From contig CAJFCV020000001.1 in assembly GCA_904066235.2 (NCBI GenBank), positions 14,875,291 through 14,939,290 on the forward strand: 64,000 nucleotides of DNA. Reading direction: 5' to 3'. The notes under the pieces are model-generated. The model saw only the letters and a program-made list of their open reading frames with translations. It had not been told where the DNA came from and ran no database searches. Source of the DNA: Bursaphelenchus xylophilus. Lineage: Eukaryota; Nematoda; Chromadorea; Rhabditida; Aphelenchoididae. Shown in pieces: positions 1 to 12,000 of this stretch; within the stretch, counting starts at the first letter, position 1, and the number at the start of each line of letters is the position of its first letter. A program made the position numbers and the translations under genes.

Positions 1-734
1 GGGTACGATCCGCGAGCGGAAGACCAAAATCGACGGCCCATGCAATTGTATTGTTTCGTATGATAAAGCAGTCTGACCTAATATGGAGTTTTTTTAGTTT
101 TTTAAAAATTAATTAAGAGATATCCGATTTTTTGACATGACAAATTTGTCCGGTCACGTTCGGGAAAAATAAAAACAAATTTTCCATATTGCGCAAATAA
201 CCTTCCTATCAGTTTTACAGTGGGGGATTCTCAAAGAACTGGGATATACATCTGAAAAATTAACCTTATACTTGATGATTTTATCTTACAGTGGGGGACC
301 TAATACGGTGGAAAAAAAACGTACCATTTTGCATCCGGGAAGTATCCGAAATGTGGCAAAATGCTTCCCTCTCCAAGTGAAAAAACTTCGTTTTGAAGAG
401 CGCGACCTTTCCCTCATAAAAAAAGAGTTTTTTTCACTTGGAGAGGGAAACATTTTGCCACATTTTTGATACTTCCCGGATGCAAAATGGTACGTTTTTT
501 GCCACTGGATCATTTCTCCCCCCCGGTAAATTTTTCAGATATATCCCACTGTATATCGGCAGAGGGGTTGGGTCCAAATAGGGTATCTCACGTCAACACA
601 GGACATTTCTCTCACTTGACAAATTTGCTCGTCACGATCAGGCAAGTCCCAAAAAAATCAAAGATTTTCCCTAAATTTATTTATTGCCTTCTACCCGCTA
701 TACATACATTTAATCCAAGTTAAAGCCCTCGATA
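1..734. other. Repeat-rich flank with no supported gene
   Basis: I see no gene here. The stretch holds one copy of the fold-back MITE (289 to about 525) nested in an older palindrome: the sequence near 239-264 reappears inverted near 525-551. The short open frames are readings of the MITE arms. Positions 545-600 resemble, in inverted orientation, the flank of another MITE copy at about 10260-10308. Confidence 0.6.
289..525. repeat. Fold-back MITE, copy 1
   Basis: A palindromic element whose left end CAGTGGGGGACC follows TA. The inner arms carry the family hallmarks: a 'cgtaccattttgcatccggg' block, a 'tggcaaaatgcttccctctc' block, and their inverted copies. The right terminus is diverged. No coding capacity is seen, so it is a non-autonomous element. 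Confidence 0.75.
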
Positions 735-3600
735 TTAACTGCTATTTGAACTGCTCTCTGAATCATTGTTTTCCCTCACGTCCTTCGTTTTCCCCAACGC
801 CCAATAACGCGGTGTGACCTCGGCCGTGAAGTCGAATACCACTGTAAAAACGATCTGCACAACTCCCATGGCAATGAAGATGGTGGCCCACTGAAATTTC
901 GGGAAACCTTTTTTCGTAATTTTAGGTCAGTCTACCTCGCTGGAAGACTTGTTTGGCACAAGAAATGAGACCAGAAATGCCAAGGAGAAGATGGTAATGC
1001 TCTCGTTTATCGCGTTTATCGACATCAGAACGTCGACGAATTGGCCGGATAGCTGAAATGGGGGAAATTTTTTTTTCACATATAAATTTCTGGAAGCACA
1101 TACAGGCACAAAAAAAAAAAAAAAAAAAAAAAAAACAAAAAAAAAATTTTAATTTTTTTTGCCAACTTACCATCTGAATGCTCTTCAAAACCCCCACAGT
1201 TTCCAACCCACTCAGCGCGATCACTCCGGTATAGCAGACTTGCGCAATAACCTTGTGTTCAACCGGGATAAACGCTAGTCCAAAGTAACACCCGGCCAGT
1301 AGTAATTGCGAGACTGTCGCAAAAATGATGACTCTTTGTTTGTCGGTTAGTCCGGGGAGAGTGTCGCTCAACGGGCCAGCAACCAATTTCCCAATCATCG
1401 AGAGGAAAAAGGGAAGGGCCGCTGAGAATCCTGTGTTCTCAACGTCGTAGCCCAGAATCTGAAGGGGAAAAAAATTGTAAATTTTTTGGTTTGTTATTAA
1501 GGTTAAAAAAATCTTTTTTGAAAAATACTTTTTGAAAAATATTTTTTTTTATTTTTTTACTAAAAAAAAATTTTATTAAAATGCTTTTTTCACATATTTT
1601 TCCTCAAATTAAATCAGCTGTACTATTTTGTTCCCTCTCAGTAAACAAATTAAAAAAAATTTCCTTACCTCATTCAAATAGATGGGTCCGTATTGATAAA
1701 ACAGCCGGAACGCCAGAATATTGCCCCAGGCGGAGAGCAAGACTCCAATGACGCACTTGTCCGTGAACATTGCCTTATACGGAATCGGCGGTTTCTGGGC
1801 GTCGGCTCTCGGCTTCTCCGCGCGAATGGCGGAGAGTTCGGCGGATGAGACATTTCTAAAAATTTCGTTGTTTTCTGGTGAATAGGTTTTTTTCTGTCTG
1901 AGTCTCCCCATTTCCCACACTCTTTTTGAGCGTTTTGAAAAACATACGGATGATCGGCTGGAGAATCTCTGTAGAAAAAGTAGAAAACTCCGAAAATCAA
2001 TAGAGTCAATACGGAATGAAGATAATAGGAGGAGCGCCATGTGAGATCGGATTCGCAGAGGAACGCAGAAACCGGCATTGTAAACATTGGAGCCAGCTGA
2101 AGATGACATGATAAATAGGCGACGACCGTGCCAGTCAGTCGAAATTCAGCCCAATTTGAGATGACTTGGCCGAAAACTGACCATGAGGCGGTGAGACCGA
2201 GGCCCTGAAAAGGGTTTTAATTCAGTTAATAATTTTTGTAAAGGTTTAAAAATTCCAAAAAAAATTTTTTTTGATGACTTATTAGGTCGTCCAGAAAGTT
2301 CGTTCGTTTTTTCATTGCTTTGTTTTACAAGGAAAAGCAATGAAAAAAATGGCAGAACTTTATGGACGGCCTAATATTATAGACAGATCAAAATGCAAAC
2401 TTCTCAAAGCTCATTATCTGGATTTTTTTCAAACTTTCCACACATTTCCTTGCTAGACCACATTTCAATCCCTGAAAATCTTAGCCCGCGATTTGCAAAA
2501 AGACCCGAGATATTCAACGATTTTCTCTATGAAGTCAAAAATGCGATACCTTTAAAAAAGTACTCCAAATTTGCGGCAACTTTTCTTCAAAACTCCCGCA
2601 ACTTACATGAACAATTCGAATAAAAATCGTCGGCCAAAATCCCCAGGACACGGCCAGAGGGGTGAGTGCTACCGAGAGCGCAGAAATCACTCCGTAAAAG
2701 CAGAAAGTAACCCTGAAATAAAGGCTTAACAGGACCTCAAAAACTCCCTACCGAGTGCCGAATTTATTTGTCAGCACTGTAATTGGCAAAGTCCCGATTA
2801 AAGTGCCGATCGCGACCACCGAGATCAGCCAGCTCCTCTCAACGTCGTCGAAAACGGGCTCGGAAATTGAGGCGTTCCGCGAAGACGGCTGTTTCATACA
2901 AATCACGGTGAAATTGAAGATCAAGGCATTGGAGACGATGATCATCAAAGTCACGGTGACCACAAGAAAGATCAGGATTCGGGTCTTGTTGCTGAAAAAT
3001 TGAATTTGAAAAAGTTAAAAAAGGCAAATTTTGAATGAAACTTAGAGAGGAAGTACATATTCCAAACGCGACGCTCAGATTTTGATGAAATCTGGTGCAA
3101 ATAAAATTAATTTTTTTTCTGGGGTTTTTAGATCAAGAGTCGGCAAAAACGTGACATTTTTTCGCGAATTTTGGCATAAAAGGCTTCATTCTTACTTCTA
3201 CCGTAATCTTTCCACAAAAAAAAATCTTTTTTTGCACGAAGCCAGCAATGGCCAAAAGAAATTTTTTTCTGTGACCGCTTTCCAGGTTTTGCGTTCTCTC
3301 TCGGCAGCAAATATTGATTGTTGGATTCATATCTCGGCTGCGGCTGCAAAGCACAAGCTAAAATTTTCAGAAATTAATATGTAACCTATATCTGAAGTGT
3401 ATGCAAGATTTGAAGTAAATCTGAGCATCGTGCTTGAGGTACTTCTGTTATGAGTTTTATCAGAAAAGTTATGAAAAAAATATAAAAAGCAATATTTACC
3501 AAACCTACCCAAAGAACCATGGTGTTTGCTCTTTGCTGCTACCGTAATCCACAACGGTTGGGGGTTTTTCGAACTGATCATAGCAGTCGTTCACCCTCAT
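735..3600 (-). CDS. SLC17-type major facilitator anion/phosphate transporter
   Basis: Eight exons on the minus strand: 3600-3509, 2991-2752, 2712-2607, 2204-1921, 1855-1669, 1458-1171, 1052-936 and 890-735. All junctions are GT-AG; the total is 1,470 nt and 489 aa, in frame throughout. The product looks like a 12-TM MFS protein of the SLC17 group (sodium-phosphate, vesicular glutamate and sialin-like carriers). Evidence is the extracellular loop with several potential N-glycosylation sites after TM1, the 'GTLIGTLPITVLTNKFGTR' loop that follows TM2 in this family, and the 'NWAEFR...SAFLCESDLTWRS' stretch resembling the SLC17 'W.PP.ER..P.SG.L...GWR' region. The C-terminus is a short Ser/Asn-rich tail. 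Substrate cannot be assigned. A tcttgcag acceptor sits about 20 nt before the ATG, which suits SL trans-splicing. Neighbouring genes give no operon evidence. Confidence 0.85.
2281..2375. repeat. Mini hairpin element with mariner-like ends
   Basis: A 95-bp palindrome inside an intron of the MFS transporter. Its ends ATTAGGTCGTCCAGAAAGTT and the inverse of ATTAGGCCGTCCATAAAGTT pair with each other, and the inner arms (cattgcttt / aaagcaatg) pair too. The ends resemble mariner terminal repeats. It has no coding capacity. Confidence 0.6.
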
Positions 3601-5524
3601 TCCGAATGGCTTGGGGAGTCTGCAAGAGAAGACCGTTCTCCCATACAAATTTTATATTATTATGAACTAATTACTCCCCCAATTACATGTTCGTTAAACG
3701 AGAGGAGGAACATGAAGAGCCATGATAAGAAAAAAAATTAAGAATTGTCTCCTTATCAAACAGTTGTAAGCAATGTATTTTGGAGAATACAGAGCCGATG
3801 TCGTCAGAAAGCGATTAGGAAGTTGGCAAATTCAGGGAGCGCCCCTATCAGATGATGTAAGAGACTGGGGAACAATTAGAAAGAGGAAATTTTGTGGTTA
3901 TCATGTGAATGCTCAAAGGGGTGAATAAATTGCCTCAACTATAACTTTCGGATTTTAATGAAATTTGGAACACAGATTGGTGTAATCGCAGAGGGTAACT
4001 TTTCAACAAAAATTTTTTTTTTCTGCACGAAAATGAAAAAATATGGTTAAAAAATGTGGTTCTCTCAGGCCGCTATCCACATTTCACGTACTCTCTCGGC
4101 CGCAAAGATCGTTGAATACTCGACTGTCCCTGCAAAGCGCGATCCAAAATTTTCAGAAGTCGATATATGGCCTACGCACGATATGTGTGCAAAATTTAAA
4201 GAAATTCTGAGCGTTTTGGTCTCACCACGAAAACCTGAAAACTCGTAATTTTGTCCAATATTTGAGGGTATTGAAATGTTAAATAGGTGCAGCCCAAGAT
4301 CAGACTTAACAAACACTACAAGTTTTAATCTACGGTATCTGAACTCAAAACATAGTGACTCCATTGTAACTGCCTGAACCCTTCAGAAAAGTCTGCCTTT
4401 TACACTGTCAAAATTAAACAGTGGGAGCGCATGGTTGTTCTGTTTACATTTCTCTCCAAAACTACAAAACATTTTCAATTCCAGTGAAGTTTACGGCAAA
4501 CTCGGTTAACGATGTAACACATAACGAAGGGATACGTATTTCATCGAAAAAACAACTATTAAAATTCGGCTCAAAAAGAAATAAGTTTGTTCAAATATGG
4601 TCTTCGAACGCAGTCATTGAATAACCCATCAATTTATGCCAATATTAGGCAGAATTTTCAGTTTTCAGGCATTCGTGGTGGGACCAAGAATCAAAATGCC
4701 CAGATTTTGACCAAATTTTGTGCACGTTTTGAGCCTATGCTTCATATCAGTTGATAAAATTTTTAGCTATATTTGTTAAAGAAAATCTAAGCATCCCTGG
4801 TTTTGGTCCGAAAGCCTAAAAGTCAAAATTTTCTCTGAAATTTTCAGTTATTGTTGTGGATTTTAGCTGGAAGGTGTGCGCAAAATTTGCAGGATTTCTA
4901 AGCATCACCTTGTCAATTTCAAGGTGATATTTAAAAATCCGAATTTTACAGATGTAAAACAAATTATTTATTTTCTCGAATATTCAGATTGAATATTACT
5001 CTTCACAACTATGGATCATCCTTGCTGTGGTCATACGAATTACGTCGACATTTGGCAGGAATTTTTCTTCAATGTTTTCCTCGATTCATCGCTGGCTTCG
5101 CCTGTCAACCGGTCGAAATTACTCTTCTATGGGACTTGACTATATTGAAAGTCCTCGGCAAGCTTCGCCGATCGTCGGCCGGGAATATAACGGCTTTTCC
5201 AGGCCGCGTAGGCATTGGGCTCTTCGGCTGTCATATGCGTCGCACCGATATTTGTGTTGACCCGAACTGGCGTCGACCCGAAAAGTCGGGGCGCGGAAAA
5301 TTCCATTTTTCCACCTTTCCATCCTTCGGCTTCGTTAGTTTCGAGGCTTCAAATAAGTTTCAATGGCCCATTAATTCATTAACCAAGGCAAAAAATAAAA
5401 AAAAAAGCCACAACATGGTTTATTACTGGGTTTATGTCATCAAACATATAAGAACAAAAAAATGGCTGTCCGTCAGAAAATCCTCAAAATTTCTCTCCAA
5501 ACACAAAAAGGCAAAAAGCGAATT
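3601..5524. other. Intergenic, diverged repeats only
   Basis: About 1.9 kb between the transporter start and the tRNA gene. I find no gene. It contains diverged copies of a dispersed repeat also seen elsewhere (for example 4080-4230). Open frames here show no domain and no splice context. Promoter elements of the transporter would lie just right of 3600 but cannot be pinpointed. Confidence 0.5.
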
Positions 5525-5596
5525 GCCCGGACCAGGATTCGAACCTGGGACCTTCTGTTTACGAGACAGACGCTCTAACCACTGAGCTACACGGGC
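5525..5596 (-). tRNA. tRNA-Thr (anticodon CGT)
   Basis: A 72-nt cloverleaf on the minus strand. The D arm is GCTC/GAGC, the anticodon stem TCTGT/ACAGA encloses loop CTCGTAA with anticodon CGT (reads ACG, threonine), and the T arm is CCAGG/CCTGG around TTCGAAT. Internal A and B boxes (tagctcagtgg, ggttcgaatcc) are present, as expected for RNA polymerase III transcription. The acceptor stem has one mismatch and one G-T pair near its base, otherwise it pairs fully. No intron is present. CCA is not encoded, as usual in eukaryotes. Confidence 0.93.
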
Positions 5597-6698
5597 GCGG
5601 TGTTCCGCTTTGTAAGGAGACTCTTTGACGCGGGGCAGCATAATCTGACCAAAATTGGATCGAGCTGAATTTTTCGGAAAATCAGAAAAATTTATGTTCT
5701 CTTTTCCGAGGGAGAATGCAAAATAAGGAGAGACGGACATGCAAAAAAGAGTTTTCTGCATCAGATTTATTAAACAACCTTCAGCGTTCGTTTTTTCAAA
5801 ACAACGGAGAAATTGGACAGTTTTTTTCCGAGAGAGCACATAAAATGAGGAGAGTTGGTTAGAGAAAAAAAAAATTTTTTGCCGTTTTTTGGGAAGTTTG
5901 GGAAAAATCATTGGAAACCTGTAAAATGTAAACTAAATCCGCACGAAATTTATGAATATAAAACTTTAGAGTCTCACCTTTCAAAATTTTATCTCAAAAT
6001 CTAATTTTTTCGGTCGAAATTGCAAGGAATTGACGGTTTTTTGAAAAATCCTTGACTGAAAGGTCTTGATTGCTCTCTTAATGCGTAATTTTTCATGTTA
6101 AAATTTTTTTGTTATTTTTCCCACACATTGAACCTTTTTTTCCTAAAAATTGTTTACTAAAAGTATATTAAAACAAGTCTCTCAAAGAAAAGTTGAGCCA
6201 AATGGTCAAAGATCAGTTTTTGTGACCTTCCTCTTCCTGTTTTTAATCTTTTTCAACTCAAAACAAAATGCGTCCTAGTGGCAAATCAAAGATGATTTAG
6301 GTTTAGCTTGTGTTTTTATCGCTCCTATCGCGGATCTTTATTGTTTATGCGGCCATCTTTTATATTATGCTGCTGTAATCGCCGATATATAAGGGAAATG
6401 AAGGTTCCAAAAAAGTTCTTTTTGGGAAAACAAAAATAATCGGGGCTGTTTGATAAAAAACGAGCACATTCAAAGGGTAATTGCTTTATGTTTCTTTTAT
6501 TCTTTTGAAAAAAATTTTTTCAACTTTTAAAAATCCCGAAATTTTTTATAATCTTCAGGGAGGGTACTTCAATTGTTATTTGTCAATTTCCGTTATGATT
6601 TCCAAAATCAACGATGTTTATGCCCGCTTTAAGCCCTCTCTAAAAAAATTTTTTTTTTCGAAATCCACGTTTCCTCGCAACCAGATATTTTCAGCCCC
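5597..6698. other. Intergenic, upstream of the ALDH gene
   Basis: About 1.1 kb, AT-rich, no gene recognised. A likely trans-splice acceptor (atattttcag) ends four bases before the ALDH ATG at 6699. Fragments of the dispersed repeat occur near 5750-5840. Confidence 0.5.
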
Positions 6699-9065
6699 AT
6701 GGCGCCATATACCGTCCACAAATCGCTCGATCAAGGCCTTTACTTCCTTGATGGGCAACGAAAGACCATCGAAAAGCCAAAATATTCCCGAGAATTTGAC
6801 GTTTTTGAGCCGAGAATTGGCAAAGTTGTGGCCAAATGCCCAATTGCACCCAAGGAGCTTGTGGATCGCGTCTGTACTGATGCCAAGAAAGCGCAACCTG
6901 CCTGGGGCAAAATCGTTCCGATGGAGAGGGCCAAGGTTTTGCTCAAAGTCGCTGATATTATTAGAGTAAAAACTTTTTTATTATAATTTGTTAGTAGCTG
7001 TAAAAAATATATGTTTTTCCACGGTAAGCAAAAAAAGGCTTCAAAAATCGAAAAAAATTAAGTGTGCAGAATTTGCATCAAACTGGAATTTTGCTTCAGG
7101 AAAATGTAGACGAATTGGCCGTCTGGGAATCAAAAACGAACGGAAAATCGGTGAATGAAGCAAGAGAAGACATCCTGTCAAGTGCCGACACCTTCATGTT
7201 TTACGGTGGAATCGCTCCAGCTGTTTTGAAAGGTATCTCTTGTTTTCGTTTTTTGAACGATTTTCATTTGACAAAAAAATTTGCTGGGCCTGAAAAACAA
7301 CGACGAAAAATTTCCAGGAGATCACTTCGAACTGCCGGACGATCGTTTCTGCTACACACGATGTGAGCCGTTCGGCGTGGTCGGCTGCATTGGCGCCTGG
7401 AATTACCCCTTCCAAACGTGTGTTTGGAAGGTTGCGCCAGCCTTGGCGGCCGGAAATGCCGTCGTTTATAAGCCTTCCCCGTTCGCGCCTGGCAGTCCGG
7501 TCGCATTGGGGGAGGTTTTGAAAGCCGCTGGATTGCCGGACGGAGTTTATAACGTGGTTCAGGTGAGTTGACAAGCCTATTTCTATTGTAAAAAACAAGA
7601 ATTTCACAAAAAGAATTGTGTTTGCCGTGCCAAATTTTCAAAGATACTTTTAATAACGTTGCTGTCCGAAAAGAATTTTGTCCATATTTTAAAAATTTTT
7701 GGCCAAGTCGAAGGGATTTTGGCCAGGTCAATTTTTTTTAAGTTGGCCATATTTTGCAAGAGTTGGCCACATTTTTTCAACATGGCCATATTTTGTAAGA
7801 GTTGGCCACATTTTTTCAATTTGGCCAACGTTTTTTAACTTGGCCATATTTTGTAAGAATTGGTCGCATTTTTTCAACTTGACCACATTTTTTTGACTAG
7901 ACCAAAAAATGATGACACATGGCCAATGTTTTTATCTTGTCCAAATTTTTCAATTTTGCTATATTTTATAAGATTTGACCGGCGTTCTGTACAAAAGTAA
8001 GCGTTTTTGGCTAAATTTTGGTCAATTTTGCATAGAAACCTTTTTTCGAAATATAAATATTTCTTTTCTCGACCACCAACCCGAATCTTTAGGGCGATGC
8101 CGAGACGGGTGAAGCCCTATGCCAAAATGAGGACATCCGCCGCGTCTCTTTCACCGGCTCCGTGGAAACCGGCAAGGCGATTCAGCGCAATTGCGCGCTC
8201 AAAAACATCAAACCAGTGACGTTGGAGTTGGGCGGCAAAAGTGCGTTCATTGTTTTTGAGGACGCGGACATAAATGAGGCCGTGAATGCCGCAATTCTGG
8301 CCAATTTTTTGAACCAAGGCGAGGTTTGTACGAATGCTACACGCGTCTTCGTCCAAGAATCAATCGTTGACGAGTTTGTTGAGAAATTGAAAAAAGAATG
8401 CGACAAGGTCAAGGTGGGGGATCCACTGAAAGGGGAGAATAATGTGGGCGCCATGATCAACGAGGGCCATTTGAACAAGGTTTTGGGGTTTGTGGAGAGC
8501 GCTGTGAAAGAGGCAAGTTACGAATTTGCAACTCTCAATCTTCCATTCAAATAGTTGAGGGGCAAAAAGTCTGTGTACTTTTCTCTGATCTTCAAAAATC
8601 TCGAGAAAAATCTGTTTTTCACCTTCAGGGAGGCACTCTAATTCGTGGAGGCAAACGAATCCACCCCTCAGGCGTTGAAGACGGCTTTTATTTGGAGCCG
8701 GCAATTCTCGGCGACCTCAACGACAACATGATCGTTGTTCGACAGGAAATCTTCGGCCCGGTCCTTCTCTTGCTCCCCTTCAAGACCGAGGAAGAGGCGT
8801 CGCGCGCGCCAACAACACCATGTATGGACTGGCGGCGGGCTTGCACTCCTCTTGCGTAAAGCGAACCCATCGCGTTGCGGCGGCGCTGGAGGCGGGGACT
8901 GTCTATGTGAACACCTACAACGACACGCATGTCCACATCCCGTTCGGGGGCTACAAGAACTCGGGCCATGGGAAAGAGAACTCCGTGGAATGCCTGAGGG
9001 AATACAGTCAGATCAAGTCGGTGTATGTGCACATTGGCGACGACGTTCAACATAATCTTGGATGA
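6699..9065 (+). pseudogene. ALDH9A1: ALDH9A1-type aldehyde dehydrogenase, frameshifted in last exon
   Basis: Exons 6699-6965, 7100-7232, 7318-7562, 8093-8512 and 8629-9065. The protein resembles 4-trimethylaminobutyraldehyde dehydrogenase, a cytosolic NAD-dependent enzyme of carnitine synthesis and aminoaldehyde oxidation. Visible motifs: GAWNYPFQ and KPSPF in the Rossmann region, FTGSV, the general-base Glu in LELGGKS (about residue 260), the nucleophile Cys in GEVCTN (about 294), EIFGPV, and PFGGYKNSG near the C-terminus. The last exon is out of frame by one base: up to 8799 it reads EEEAS, and the family-like ANNTMYGLAAG continues in the next frame from about 8800. That fits a missing G. 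Downstream sequence is well conserved, so a consensus error or a very young lesion is likelier than an old pseudogene. The fourth intron uses a GC donor (gag|gcaagt). Length (about 505 aa if intact) matches the family. Confidence 0.8.
7690..7990. repeat. TGGCCA-rich minisatellite in ALDH intron 3
   Basis: Degenerate tandem units of roughly 30 bp built on 'ttggccatattttgtaagag' and 'ttggccacattttttcaac', at least eight copies, lying wholly within the intron 7563-8092. Non-coding. Confidence 0.75.
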
Positions 9066-12000
9066 TTTTGAAGGGAAACTATGTGGTTTTGAAAGATTAG
9101 TAATCAATTTAAATTTGAATTAAAGTACTTTTTTTGTATTGATTTTTTTTGTCATAAAAATCCCGATCATTTCTGCAAAATCTCTCTCCAAAAATCTCGT
9201 ATGTGCCTCAAAAGAGTTTTAATATCTCTTTCTACGCAATTCTCCGTCCCCAACACGCGCTTAAGGTAATTACCGCCGGAGGGCAATTTCCGTTGTTTAC
9301 GCGGAAAGAGCCGAAAAATGAAGATTTATCGAAGAAACTTGGGACATTTCGCCGTTCTTCATAGTTCTGCGCTCTCGGAAATGGGCAGAAATTCGATTTG
9401 AAATCCCCGTTCCGCACCGCTGAAACAATGCACAGTGCGAAGGAATCGGGCTCAAATCTTGTTTCGGGACGTTTTATTTCGACTTGTTTCAGGTTTTACG
9501 ATGACATAAGGCAGATTTATGAGGAAAGTAGTCGAATTCGAGTGATTTCTATTACCGGGAGTTCTCGGAATTCAAATACTTTAAGTTTATTTGGCATCTC
9601 GAGCAATTCAAAAAGATTCTAGGAGGGAAAAAAGTGGTTTGCCTGAGGGTACAAGCCTAAATTTAGATATATTTAGATTTGTCTAGAAAAATGCTATTTG
9701 GTCTACAAAACTGCGGTAGTCTTGAAAACTGTTTTGAAATTCGCCCTATATTAGATATGGTCGAAAAGGCAGGATTTAATCCGAAATAATCGCCTTTAAA
9801 ATGGACGTCAACTATCAGATTTAGCACAAAAATCCGGTCTTGTAGTGACTCAAATAGCTTTGGTTTGCGCTGTTTAAGATGTATTCATACCAGTTCAAAT
9901 CCATTTTACGATTCTAGTGGCTAAAGGAAAAACATTCTCAGGTGGTTTCTTGCCCATATTACAGCACGATAGCTGTGGACTAAAGCTACCTGTGAAAAAA
10001 ATCATTGCGCCCCATTTTTAATTTTTATTCGCCGACCTCTCTAGAAATATGTTTTCTTTGATATGGCAAGAGGGTCCCAAAACGTATCAAGTTTTGTTCA
10101 AAATACTCCTTGGTCCCCCCCCCCCCCTTCCAAAAAATTTTTTTAAGGCTAATTTTACTTTCCAAAAATTCTGCCAAAAGAATTTTGATATCTAAAATCT
10201 CTTGGTCATTTGATAGTCTCTGGACGAAGAGTCTAGACGGTTCAGGAAATGCGCTGGATTGACGTGAGGTGCCCTATTTGGACCCAACCCTCTCTGCCGA
10301 TATACAGTGGCTGAGCTGATCCAGTGGCAAAAAACGTACTATTTTGCATCCGGGAAGTATCAAAAGTATGGCAGAATGCTTCCCTCAAGTGAAAAAACCC
10401 TGATTTCAAAAGCGCGCTCGCTCTTTTTGCGAGAGAAAGGCCCTTCAAAACGAAGTTTTTTCTCTCGGAGAGGGAAGCATTTTGCCACATTTTTGATGCT
10501 TCCCGGATGCAAAATGGGATTTGTCACTGGATCTGGTCCGTCACTGTATCAACTACTCTGAGGCGAAACCCGAGGGCAAAACTGGCATGAGACGAAAGTA
10601 GAAAGTGGTTTGTGCCAAAAATAATCCACTGGCTAAGGGTGAACTACCCTACATGACAATTAATATGTATAAATTTGAAGAAATCCTGAGGGTATTGCTA
10701 TCGGGTATTTTGCTTCCATTTTCAATTATGCACCTTGATCTTTCGTTTCTTCCGACTTTTTTGGAGGTCATTCGGTATGAAATCGGATTTGGCGATTATC
10801 GACTCAAATTCATTCAATCATAAACTTTTTTGAAGGCTTTTTTGACTTCAGTCCAAAAAATTTCTCAAGTTTTTCAGACACAAATTCCTATGGAAAAATA
10901 GGCTATAAATACGGTATAGGGGAATATTTACCGACATTCAATACTTGGAAGGGTTCGGAACTCACATATCCCTTTACGCAATCCGACCCCGAATATTGAA
11001 TAATCGAAAAACTTTTCGCTTTTGTTAAAGACCCTTTATAGAAATAATATTTTTTATCAAAATTTCAGAATTATTTTTGGCTCTATGACAGTGTTTTGTG
11101 AAAAAATCTCCAAAATTGATCAGGGAAAATCACAAACAATCTTTTTTCAGCGATTTGCATAATCCCAATAATCGTCTTGTTGTCTATGACGGGATTTAAA
11201 TGGCGAGTTTCCCGACGGGTTTATTTATTTTTGAACACTTATATGTAGTTTATAAGTTTTTTTTAAAAGTTTTTATGCACTTTTCTTCAACGTTTCTAAT
11301 AAAAAAATTTTGTTTTGGAAGCTAAAAATTTTTTTGAAAGATAAAAAATTTTTTTAAAGTCCAAAATTACTGTCCCAAAGCGGCCGTTAAATCGGCGATT
11401 AGATCTCGAAAACTTTCGCTTTTTTTTGACTCCGAATGTGAGTGAAACGTCGTTTATGACTCATTGACCGACGACTTGGGACAAAAAAGTTTTTTTCGCT
11501 GACCTACTCTGACATTCACGGAGGTTTCGTTTTTAAATTTCCGAGTTTTGTGGTGTTTAAACTTTGGAAAAAATAAGAAATATTTGGTTTTGCCGCAAAA
11601 ATAAAGATGTATTTGGAATAGTGAACTTTTCTTTCACAAATCTCTAGTTAGTTTAGAAAAATTTTTTGATGAAATTTTGCTTACATTTAGAGCAAATTTT
11701 TCTAAAGTTCATTGGAGATTTTCGCTCGCATCTTACTGAAACCATGAGATTTTTTGGAGTTGAAAAGGTTGATTTTTTGAGGGTGTTTATTTCACGCGGT
11801 CACAATTTATGCTACATGTAAGGTCAAAATTTTCCAAAAAAATAATTTTTTCTACCGTAAAACTCCCAAAAAAAGTCGTTGAACATCTCAGCTCCCCCGA
11901 CAAAGCAAGAGCTGAGATGATCGGAAATTGATTTGAGGCCGATCTAGAGACTGTCTGAAGAGTTTGGAGCAAATTATTTTTAATTATTTTTCTCGATGAT

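Noticed and set aside
5027..5585. Open frames across the tRNA region
   Set aside because: They read through the tRNA-Thr gene and AT-rich DNA; the PGPGFEPGTFCL-type peptide is the familiar reverse reading of a tRNA.
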